Source: Cephaloticoccus sp.
Lineage (GTDB): Bacteria; Verrucomicrobiota; Verrucomicrobiia; Opitutales; Opitutaceae
Length of the DNA: 64,000 nucleotides
Assembly: GCA_021734075.1 (NCBI GenBank)
Contig: JAIPJW010000002.1
Coordinates: 12,501-76,500 of the forward strand
Direction of reading: 5' to 3'
Each line of letters starts with the position of its first letter. Position 1 is the first letter of the stretch. Positions 54,583 through 61,743 of this stretch are shown here, piece after piece. The notes under the pieces were generated by a model. That model ran no database searches. It was not told the DNA's origin and was given only the letters and a program-made list of their open reading frames with translations. A program made the translations under genes and the position numbers.

Positions 54583-54843
54583 ATTATCGGGCTTAAGTCC
54601 GTGTCCCGGTTTGAATTTCTAGATCAAGCCGTCGTCAGAACCGCCTGCGTGGCGGCGGCTTCCGACAGCGCCTTCGCCAGGCGGGCCTGGACCTTTGTTT
54701 TCGCCAATCTAACCGAACTTATGGGCCCAATGCAGTCCAACTAACGGGTGGGAAACTTGGGTCTAACCGCGCTTGCATACGCAGGAGTTTTGCGATTAGC
54801 ATGAGCTGATAATTTTCGTCACTGTCAAGTCACCCCATCTTCC
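54583..54843. other. Intergenic region with GC-rich hairpins before the PEP-CTERM gene
   Basis: No gene was seen. The segment 54641-54684 is GC-rich with competing hairpins: CCGCC-TGCGT-GGCGG, or the longer-range CCGCCTG pairing with CAGGCGG around an inner GGCG/CGCC stem. It lacks a clean T run, so it is at best a weak terminator of the cyclase unit or a remnant of an intergenic repeat. The AT-richer stretch from about 54760 to 54840 probably holds the promoter of the next gene. Confidence 0.4.
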
Positions 54844-57800
54844 ATGAAGTTTGCCATGAAAACGATCACCCTTGGAGCAATCCTTCGCACTGCCACCTCA
54901 TTGTTTTCTCGGCTGTTGCTGGTTGCTCTGGTTTGTTCGGCTTTCGTTGTCACCGCCATTGCTACCGAAGTTGCCGATGTCACCTACACTTGGACCGGAT
55001 TGGGCACCAGTAATTACATCGGCTCGGAGGGAAATTGGCTGGATGATCAACCACCAGACTTGTCCGAGTTGCCTTACGATGAGGATATTTTGGGTATCTA
55101 CGTATTGTTCGGCGATGTCCGCCGCACCTACATCAATTACTACGAACTTTACGCCCATCAGCTGGAGTTCCGGGGCAATACCCAGGGATATTTTCTGAAC
55201 GGTGACTACGACACGACTCACATCGGCAGCGGGGGCATCATTTATAACCCCGTTGGCAACGTCTGGTCCGTGATCAGTGACGATGTCCAACTCCATGCGT
55301 CGCAGGTCTGGAATATCCAGGCCGGCACTCTGCGCATCGAGGGCCAGATCAGCGACACGATAGATTACAATGGGGAGGACCCTGTCTATGGAAATTTCCA
55401 GATTGAAAAGACCGGCCAGGGCAATCTGGAGCTGGATACCGGCTACTACTATTACGGATCCGAATGGGGTGGAGGACTCAAACTGACGGCCGGCACCGTC
55501 ACCGCTCGTGGCGCCGCCCGTTTTGATTCCGGCTATCGCGGCGACGAATATTATTATTACTATTGGGGCGACATTTCGTCCGCCCTCGGTGTGGGCCCCT
55601 TGATCTTCAATGGCGGCACGCTGCACACGGATCAAAGCTACTACGGCGAGTATTCTAATACCGACTTTCTCCGGTTGACCAACAATATCATCAGCAACGG
55701 TCTCGTCTCCATCAAAACCGACCAGGAACTCCACCTCGATCAAAACGGCGAGGAAGTGGACGAGTTCCGACTCGACGCCGACACGTTGCTGCGGACCAGT
55801 GGTGCGCCCGTCTTCATCGAGAAGGATATCACGGACAATGACGGTGGCTACAAACTCACCGTCGAGACGGACAACGCCATTGTTCTGTATGGCAGCAGCG
55901 GTTGGACTGGCGGCACCCAGATCAACAAGGGTGTTCTCATCTTCGGCGGCGAGGACAACACCCCCGGCGTCACCGGCGGGATCACTATTGGCGCGCTCGG
56001 CTATGCCGGCATCGGCGTCGACAACAATGTGGGCGGGTTTCTGGGCGAAATCGATCTGGCCAACTCACCCGGCACCATCGGTTTTGACAGCGACCCCGAC
56101 AGTCAATCGGGACCCGACACGTTCACGGACAATGTCGATCTGACCGGGGCCAACGCCAGCACGCGTCTCGGCTCCGCCACACAAGCCATCCTCGGCGACT
56201 ATGAAACTTTTACCGGCGGCGTGATCACGCCCCAAGGCAGCGACTACCGCTTTGGCGGCGGTGGCGGCTCACTTTATGTCGCCAGCCTGCTGAGCGATTC
56301 CGGCAGCCCGCGCAACGTCGTTGCCGAGTCGCCGATGGAGGCGCCCCTAACCGTTTGGCTGCTCAATCCCAGCAATAATTTTTCCGGCTCGGTGTCCGCA
56401 AACCAATCCGCCGTCGTTTTCGGTCCCGGGGTCGTGCCTGCCAACGTCAGTGCATTCAACCTCAGCAACAGTGGTTATGTGGGCACCGCCGAATCAGAAT
56501 TCACGGCCGCCGGCTGGCTGAGTTACTTCCCGACCAACACCCCGGGCATCATTGGTTTTGATATCTTCCCCACCGCCACGGAATCATGGGAAGTCACCAA
56601 CCTCTCCATGGCGGCCTTCTCCTCCGCCTACGTGGGAACCACGTCCATCCTGCGCGACGAGGCTGGCGAGTCGACCGGACCCGGCGTGATCCTTTCCGGC
56701 ACCATCGCCCCCAACTCCGACAACATCCATCGCTTTGCCGCCTACAAGGGCGGTGGGCTGGAGGTGGCCGGCACCTTGACGGGCAACAGCCTGCTGATCG
56801 GCACTCCGGACACAATCGCCACCTTCGGCGATCCCCGGCGGGAAGAGTATTCAATCGTCTTCCTCTCCGGCGACAACACCGGTGGTCTGACCGGCGGCAC
56901 CACCCTATACAGCGGCCAGCTGTTGCTCGGCCAGGGCGCGGGTGAACCCGGGACCGATCCCAGCTCCGCCCTCGGCACCGGCCCATTGACCGTGGCCGGG
57001 GTTAACTATACCTTTGGTGACGACGATGAGCCCCCGGCACCCCAACTCGCGACCGCAGATGACAGTGACATCATCATTCCCAATGCGATCGTTCTGAACG
57101 CCGAATTGGGCGTGGGGGGAAACCATGACTTCACCTTGGCGGGCAACATCAGTGGCAGTGGCGAACTTTATGTGGGTGAGGATTCCGATGGTTATTTCCA
57201 GCTCACTCTTGCCGGTGACAACACTTTCTCCGGTGGAGTTTACTTAAGTAATCAATCCAGTCTTGTGCTCGACAGCAACACCGCCACCGGAACCGGTCCG
57301 CTCGGCTTCGGCTACAGCTATGGCAGTTACGTGTATTTTAATACTAACGCACCGGTCGTCGGTGGACTCGCCAGCAAGGACGATGGCGACTACGCCTCTT
57401 TGTATACCCAGGCTGACGATACGGTGTTGACCATCAATCAGGCGACCGACGCCAGGTTCAGCGGCGAATTCCGTGACTACAGTGAGACGCAAAACCTGAG
57501 GATCGTTAAGACGGGGCTTGGCACCTTGCGATTGGAGTCGGGCGGTTTATACTACTACAACGGTTCTCCGGAAGCCTCCCTGCCAGGCACTCCTGGGGTA
57601 AGCCTGCAAATCAACCAAGGCACATTGGTCATTGGTAATGATTTCTATGTCGAGGACAGCACCCCCACCATTTGGGTGCACGGCGGCACGCTGGCACTGG
57701 CCGGCGGCAGCCATGTGAGCAACCCTGTGGTCGTGGACAACGGGGGACGGCTCGGCGGCGGCGGAGTGTTTGCGTCGTCCGTCTCCATCGGCAACGGGGC

Positions 57801-58338
57801 CGTCCTGTCACCCGGCCTGCAAGCCAATGGCGGCGCGACCGGCGCCATGCAGTTCTACCACCTCGAACTCGATGCCGGCGGCATCTACGAATTCAACGTG
57901 CAGGACCCGGACCCGGAAAACTATATCGGGCGTGACATCATCAAGGTCTACAACCCCAACTCCGGCGACCAGACCCTCGTCATCAATGCCGACAGCGAGC
58001 ACCCCTTCATCATCAAGGTTGTCTCACTCGGCTCTGACGGACTGGCCGGCCTGCTCGAAGGCATTGATCAGAGCCATGGGCTCTACTCCTGGACCCTGAT
58101 CAATTTCGATGTCCTGAGCATCTCGGGCGACCGGGACTTCGATCCCGCTTTCTTTACCCTGGACCTCACCGGCTTTGCTTCCGACGCCCCGCTGGGCGGT
58201 GATTTCAGCCTGTTCCTGGAGAGTAACAACCTCATGCTCGGATTCACCCCCGTGCCCGAACCCTCAACTTACGTTTTAATGGCACTTGGCCTTGGATTTG
58301 TGGTCTGGACTGTGCGACGCCGACGTCACATCACATAA
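54844..58338 (+). CDS. PEP-CTERM surface protein with autotransporter-associated beta-strand repeats
   Basis: A 1164-residue exported protein. It has an N-terminal signal peptide (about 10-41) and a long Gly/Asp/Asn/Tyr-rich beta-helix body with repeats of the form LxGDNTxSGGxxL and INKGVLIFGG or QGTLVIGN, which are autotransporter-associated beta-strand repeats. The C-terminal tripartite PEP-CTERM sorting signal reads VPEPSTYVLMALGLGFVVWT, then a basic RRRRHIT tail. The PEP motif marks it for exosortase-type processing and release or anchoring at the outer surface. Clusters of Tyr (YYYY) near residues 205 and 235 are unusual. No exosortase gene lies in the window. Confidence 0.93.
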   Translation: MKFAMKTITLGAILRTATSLFSRLLLVALVCSAFVVTAIATEVADVTYTWTGLGTSNYIGSEGNWLDDQPPDLSELPYDEDILGIYVLFGDVRRTYINYYELYAHQLEFRGNTQGYFLNGDYDTTHIGSGGIIYNPVGNVWSVISDDVQLHASQVWNIQAGTLRIEGQISDTIDYNGEDPVYGNFQIEKTGQGNLELDTGYYYYGSEWGGGLKLTAGTVTARGAARFDSGYRGDEYYYYYWGDISSALGVGPLIFNGGTLHTDQSYYGEYSNTDFLRLTNNIISNGLVSIKTDQELHLDQNGEEVDEFRLDADTLLRTSGAPVFIEKDITDNDGGYKLTVETDNAIVLYGSSGWTGGTQINKGVLIFGGEDNTPGVTGGITIGALGYAGIGVDNNVGGFLGEIDLANSPGTIGFDSDPDSQSGPDTFTDNVDLTGANASTRLGSATQAILGDYETFTGGVITPQGSDYRFGGGGGSLYVASLLSDSGSPRNVVAESPMEAPLTVWLLNPSNNFSGSVSANQSAVVFGPGVVPANVSAFNLSNSGYVGTAESEFTAAGWLSYFPTNTPGIIGFDIFPTATESWEVTNLSMAAFSSAYVGTTSILRDEAGESTGPGVILSGTIAPNSDNIHRFAAYKGGGLEVAGTLTGNSLLIGTPDTIATFGDPRREEYSIVFLSGDNTGGLTGGTTLYSGQLLLGQGAGEPGTDPSSALGTGPLTVAGVNYTFGDDDEPPAPQLATADDSDIIIPNAIVLNAELGVGGNHDFTLAGNISGSGELYVGEDSDGYFQLTLAGDNTFSGGVYLSNQSSLVLDSNTATGTGPLGFGYSYGSYVYFNTNAPVVGGLASKDDGDYASLYTQADDTVLTINQATDARFSGEFRDYSETQNLRIVKTGLGTLRLESGGLYYYNGSPEASLPGTPGVSLQINQGTLVIGNDFYVEDSTPTIWVHGGTLALAGGSHVSNPVVVDNGGRLGGGGVFASSVSIGNGAVLSPGLQANGGATGAMQFYHLELDAGGIYEFNVQDPDPENYIGRDIIKVYNPNSGDQTLVINADSEHPFIIKVVSLGSDGLAGLLEGIDQSHGLYSWTLINFDVLSISGDRDFDPAFFTLDLTGFASDAPLGGDFSLFLESNNLMLGFTPVPEPSTYVLMALGLGFVVWTVRRRRHIT

Positions 58339-58359
58339 ACCCACGTAATACGTTTACCT

Positions 58360-58584
58360 ATGAAAAAACTGATCCTCATCACCTCCGCACTCTTGTTGAC
58401 CACCTTCACCTATGCCGGTGAAGGTGACGCCGCAAAAAGCTGCGCCATGGAAAAGAAATGCTGCTGTTGCAAAGCCTGCGAGAGCGACAAGCCCCAAGGC
58501 AAGTGCTGCTGCGCAGAAAAGACCAAGTCCGAGTGCAAAGCTCCCGAGGCTCCCGCCGCTCCGGCAACCACCGAGGGCAAATAA
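58360..58584 (+). CDS. Secreted Cys-rich peptide
   Basis: A 74-residue protein with a signal peptide (about 1-19, cleavage near TYAGE). The mature part has about 10 cysteines in closely spaced groups (CAMEKKCCCCKAC, KCCCAEKTKSEC) and ends in an Ala/Pro/Thr tail. The cysteine density suggests metal binding or heavy disulfide bonding. It follows the PEP-CTERM gene by 21 bp and may be co-transcribed; the terminator at 58609-58638 ends the unit. No family was recognised. Confidence 0.82.
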   Translation: MKKLILITSALLLTTFTYAGEGDAAKSCAMEKKCCCCKACESDKPQGKCCCAEKTKSECKAPEAPAAPATTEGK

Positions 58585-58608
58585 CCCAATCGGGACCAGG
58601 ACAACCCG

Positions 58609-58638
58609 AACCCGCTGCGCTTCCGCGGCGGGTTTTTT
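58609..58638. terminator. Intrinsic terminator between convergent genes
   Basis: AACCCGC/GCGGGTT (58609-58615 with 58628-58634) plus inner GCG pairing around a small loop, followed by T4 on the plus strand. It ends the Cys-rich peptide transcript and overlaps the 3' end of the VWA gene. Confidence 0.88.
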
Positions 58639-60829
58639 ATTGGACCAATGCCGAGGCCTTGGTGATCAGACCGAGAAACTCATTGCGATACCCGCCCGCA
58701 TCATTCCCCACACCCGCCCGTGCCCATGTTTCGACCGCCGACCAACTGAGCTCATCCACAGTTTTGGAGTCCCGCAGCAGCATCCCGAAACCTGCCACAG
58801 CCGCAGTGAATTTGAAGTCCGCACTCGCCGCGGCAAACCCTGCCCCCCGATCCAGCAACGGATATTCCAACAACTGGCTCTCCGTGTCCTCGGGAGCTTT
58901 GTAGCGAATCTTCAAGATGAGCAATTCACGGCTGCCGGTATCCCGGGTGGAAACGAGCTGGTATTTCAAGTCATCCACTGAACCGCCTCGGGCCGTGAAT
59001 TCGATCCCCACGGGCACGATCTCATACAAGGCCGTCACCGTGTGTCCGGCGCCAATCTCACCGGCATCCACCTTGTCGTTGTTGAAATCCTCCTTCCTGA
59101 GCATCCGGTTTTCGTAGCCAATCAAGCGGTAGCTAGCGACTTGGGCGGGATTGAATTCAACCTGGAGTTTCACGTCTTTCGCAATGGTCACCAGCGTGCC
59201 GTTGACCTGCTCAACCAACATTTTCTCTGCCTCCCGCCGCGAATCAATGTAGCCATAATTGCCGTTCCCCTGATCTGCCAGTCGCTCGAGTTTTGCATCC
59301 TGATAGTTGCCCATGCCGAACCCGAGCACGGAGAGAAACACGCCGGACTGGGCCTTTTCCTCGATCAGCCGGGTGAGCCCGCCTTCGTCACTTAGCCCGA
59401 CATTGAAATCGCCGTCCGTGCAGAGAATCACACGGTTGAGACCGCCGGTGATGAAATTGGCCCTGGCAATATCGTAGGCCAGTTGGATGCCCATCGCCCC
59501 GTTGGTCGAACCGGCGGGGGACAACGCGTCCACGGCCTGCAGAATATCAGTCGCATGACGAGCCGGAGTCGATGGCAGTGCCAGACCAGAGGCCCCGGCG
59601 TAGGTGACAATCGCCACCCGATCCTCCGGTTGCAAGCGCTCCACCAACAGGCGCAGGGTCTGCTTCACCAGCGGCAGTTTATTCGGCGCGCGCATCGAAC
59701 CGGACACATCGATGAGGAAGACCAAATTGGCGGCCGGACGGTCCCCGTGGGAGACTTCACGCCCTTTCAAGCCGATTCGCACCAGTCGGTGTTCCGGAGC
59801 CCAAGGGGCACTGGCCACCTCCATACTTGCTGCGAACGGCACCTCGCCCGTTGGCGGGGCATAGTTATAGGGAAAGTAGTTGATCAATTCCTCAATGCGC
59901 ACCGCATCCACCGGCGGGCGTTGCCCGTTGTTCAGGAAACGGCGCACGTTGGCATAACTGGCCGTGTCCACATCCACTGAGAAGGTCGACAAGGGGTGAT
60001 CCGCGACCCGGGTGAATTCGTTGTCCGCCCGATGGCTGTAGCTTTCCGTGTTCAAGTCCGGGGCGCTTGGAGGCATCAGCTGTTGCCGTTCACTGATATT
60101 GCGTGCGGCCATCGCATGGACCGTTTGCTGCTGCGCGATTTGTGTGCTCGCCATGGCCTTTGCCGCCATTTGTCGGTGCGCGGCCGCAGCGACGGAATTC
60201 TTGCGTTGCGTCTGATCTGTGACCGCAGGTCCCGCCATGCCGAGGGTGGTGCCAGCAACTTCCATCGCCATTTTCGTCTCCGTGCTCGGGTTGGCAATCA
60301 GGTAACCGAAATCCTGGTCCTTGGCCACCATCCGTGGTGCCAGAGCCTGCAACTCGGCTTCGCGTTTCCGGTGCGTTTCCCGCAAACTGGGTGCGGGTTC
60401 CTCTGCAGCCCCCCCACTTTCGTCGTCTACTTCATTGGTCGCCACCGGCATTGCCACCGGCAGGGTCAGTTCCTGGTAGTGCTTCTGTGCTGTCACTGGC
60501 GTGCGTTCCCGCGGTTCGTGGATGACCACCAGCACCGCAAAACACGCCGCCGCCAACGTGCCGACCACGTAGTAGAATTTCGGGAAACTCAGCAGTGTTC
60601 CCTTGGATGCCCGATAGCGATCCTTCAGCGGTTCCACTTTCGGCAGCGGCTCGGCGCCCAGCACCGCTTCCAGCTGGTCCGCCGTTTCCTGAATACTGGT
60701 CACGATGGCCTGCGCCTCCGGGTCGGCCCGCAGTTGCTCGGCGAAGGCGGCGCGTTCGATTGCATCCATCTCGCCCAGGGCATAGGTGGTGAGACGGGTA
60801 TCTTCGGGGGAAATTTTTGGTGTGTTCAT
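58637..60829 (-). CDS. Membrane VWA protein (YfbK-like) with anti-sigma-like N-terminus
   Basis: A roughly 730-residue protein. The N-terminus (about 5-55; LTTYALGEMDAIERAAFAEQLRADPEA) resembles the cytoplasmic part of anti-sigma factors, without zinc ligands. One membrane helix follows (about 86-104), then a low-complexity region, the YfbK-type N-terminal domain (SYSHRADNEFTRVADHPLSTFSVDVDTASYANVRRF), a VWA domain with MIDAS FLIDVSGSM near residue 374 and CTDGDFNVG, and a DUF3520-type C-terminal domain. It is the second gene after an ECF sigma factor (7 bp). A role in restraining that sigma factor is inferred. Confidence 0.9.
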   Translation of the reverse strand: MNTPKISPEDTRLTTYALGEMDAIERAAFAEQLRADPEAQAIVTSIQETADQLEAVLGAEPLPKVEPLKDRYRASKGTLLSFPKFYYVVGTLAAACFAVLVVIHEPRERTPVTAQKHYQELTLPVAMPVATNEVDDESGGAAEEPAPSLRETHRKREAELQALAPRMVAKDQDFGYLIANPSTETKMAMEVAGTTLGMAGPAVTDQTQRKNSVAAAAHRQMAAKAMASTQIAQQQTVHAMAARNISERQQLMPPSAPDLNTESYSHRADNEFTRVADHPLSTFSVDVDTASYANVRRFLNNGQRPPVDAVRIEELINYFPYNYAPPTGEVPFAASMEVASAPWAPEHRLVRIGLKGREVSHGDRPAANLVFLIDVSGSMRAPNKLPLVKQTLRLLVERLQPEDRVAIVTYAGASGLALPSTPARHATDILQAVDALSPAGSTNGAMGIQLAYDIARANFITGGLNRVILCTDGDFNVGLSDEGGLTRLIEEKAQSGVFLSVLGFGMGNYQDAKLERLADQGNGNYGYIDSRREAEKMLVEQVNGTLVTIAKDVKLQVEFNPAQVASYRLIGYENRMLRKEDFNNDKVDAGEIGAGHTVTALYEIVPVGIEFTARGGSVDDLKYQLVSTRDTGSRELLILKIRYKAPEDTESQLLEYPLLDRGAGFAAASADFKFTAAVAGFGMLLRDSKTVDELSWSAVETWARAGVGNDAGGYRNEFLGLITKASALVQ

Positions 60830-60836
60830 GTCTGCC

Positions 60837-61376
60837 TTAGGGCCGCAACGCGGCAAATTCCGTGCGCAAACGTGCGACGGCGGTGTGAATGAGAAAACCC
60901 ACATTGCTCACGGAGAGGGAGGTGATGCGGCTGATCTCCTTGTAGCTGAATCCATTTTGAAATTTCAGGCGGATGACTTCCTGTTGGTTGGGTGGCAGGT
61001 GTTCGATCATCTGCAAAATGGCGCTCTGGGTCTCATCACGTTCGAGTTCCCTGCCCGGCCGGGGATCTGCCGCGGTCACCCGCTCCACTTCGCCCTCCTC
61101 AAACCGTTTCATGCGCCCCTCCTTGCGCAGGACATCCAGCGCCCGGTGCCGGCATACGGTAAACAACCATTCGACCACGTGTCCTTCCAAGGTGCCATCC
61201 GGCTGGGCCATGAGTTTGACAAAAGTGTCCTGCACCACATCGCGGGCCCGGTCGGGGTCGGACAGCAATCTGGCGGCATAGCGGGTGAGCGGAGCCTGAT
61301 GTTCCGCAAAGGTGCGTTCCAGGAAGGCGGTGTTCTCATGTGTCTTTTCCCCTGGTTGCATTGTTTCGGTGGCCAT
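60837..61376 (-). CDS. ECF-type RNA polymerase sigma factor
   Basis: A 179-residue sigma-70 family protein with region 2 (ARDVVQDTFVKLMAQ) and region 4 (IEHLPPNQQEVIRLKFQNGFSYKEISRITSLSVSNVGFLIHTAVARL). It lies 7 bp upstream of the VWA/anti-sigma-like gene, a pairing common in Verrucomicrobiota and Planctomycetota. Its targets are unknown. It differs clearly from the ECF factor at 27906-28448. An inverted repeat at 61425-61445 lies about 50 bp upstream of the start. Confidence 0.94.
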   Translation of the reverse strand: MATETMQPGEKTHENTAFLERTFAEHQAPLTRYAARLLSDPDRARDVVQDTFVKLMAQPDGTLEGHVVEWLFTVCRHRALDVLRKEGRMKRFEEGEVERVTAADPRPGRELERDETQSAILQMIEHLPPNQQEVIRLKFQNGFSYKEISRITSLSVSNVGFLIHTAVARLRTEFAALRP

Positions 61377-61424
61377 GGGCTTCAGGAGTGGAGACGCGGG
61401 ACAATTCCCTTTATTAGAAAATAT

Positions 61425-61445
61425 TTCCCGCCACCATTGCGGGAA
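61425..61445. promoter_or_regulatory. Inverted repeat between the divergent sigma and exporter genes
   Basis: TTCCCGC (61425-61431) and GCGGGAA (61439-61445) are perfect 7-bp arms around a 7-nt loop, 49 bp from the sigma start. It could be an operator for either side. No T run follows in the plus direction. Confidence 0.35.
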
Positions 61446-61557
61446 GCAAACTCAACCGAATCGAATCAATATTGCGAAAAACTCAAAATCCCGGCTTGCC
61501 TCGATTGCGACCGCACCTTTTTCTGCGTCCGACCTTTTCACACCAACCCCGCCTTCC

Positions 61558-61623
61558 ATGATGTCCCACCTTTACGCCAACACTGTTATTCTCGGCGTGC
61601 GCGTGGGCTGCTTGACCAACTGA
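61558..61623 (+). CDS. Candidate 21-residue leader peptide upstream of the ABC exporter
   Basis: An ATG-ATG start opens a 21-codon frame (MMSHLYANTVILGVRVGCLTN) that stops at 61623, 11 nt before a set of competing hairpins that end in a terminator in front of the exporter gene. The position fits a regulatory leader peptide whose translation controls attenuation. There is no strong Shine-Dalgarno, and no similar peptide is known to me, so coding is a hypothesis. It may be a chance frame. Confidence 0.3.
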   Translation: MMSHLYANTVILGVRVGCLTN

Positions 61624-61634
61624 GTCGAGCCTTC

Positions 61635-61686
61635 GCCCGCCGCACCGAGCGGGCCTTGGAAATAAAACTTCCTGTGTAACCCGCTC
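61635..61686 (+). promoter_or_regulatory. Candidate antiterminator / anti-antiterminator hairpins
   Basis: GCCCGC (61635-61640) can pair with GCGGGC (61649-61654). The overlapping GAGCGGG (61647-61653) can instead pair with CCCGCTC (61680-61686), which is the left arm of the terminator. The three helices are mutually exclusive in the order 1:2, 2:3, 3:4, as in classic attenuators. Confidence 0.5.
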
Positions 61687-61705
61687 CTCGCCGAGCGGGT
61701 TTTTT
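61678..61705 (+). terminator. Intrinsic terminator in the ABC exporter leader
   Basis: A perfect 9-bp stem AACCCGCTC (61678-61686) / GAGCGGGTT (61693-61701), 6-nt loop, then a T-rich run. It lies 38 bp upstream of the exporter start and on the same strand, with no complete upstream gene on that strand to terminate. It is therefore more likely an attenuator than an end-of-gene terminator. Confidence 0.88.
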
Positions 61706-61743
61706 GTTTTTCCAGATTTTCATCACTTCTTTCGTTTCCGGTC

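Larger units (their letters stand above)
61377..61743. other. Divergent leader region of the ABC exporter and the ECF sigma gene
   Basis: Contains an inverted repeat (61425-61445), a 21-codon plus-strand ORF (61558-61623) and a three-hairpin region ending in an intrinsic terminator (61635-61705), each listed separately. No sigma-70 promoter was confidently seen. Nothing else in it looks like a gene; longer plus-strand frames here are extensions of shadows of the sigma and VWA genes. Confidence 0.5.

Noticed and set aside
59996-60892. Plus-strand frame of about 300 codons over the VWA gene
   Set aside because: Cys/His/Arg-rich translation typical of an antisense shadow; the VWA domains on the other strand are unambiguous.
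61384-61450. ECF-type autoregulatory promoter for the second sigma gene
   Set aside because: A GGAAA and a CGTCT occur on the minus strand, but their spacing of about 27 bp is too long for a promoter.
60786-61679. Plus-strand frame that runs from inside the VWA gene to the exporter leader terminator
   Set aside because: Mostly antisense to the sigma gene. Its last 30 codons look coding-like, but there is no start codon in the leader region.
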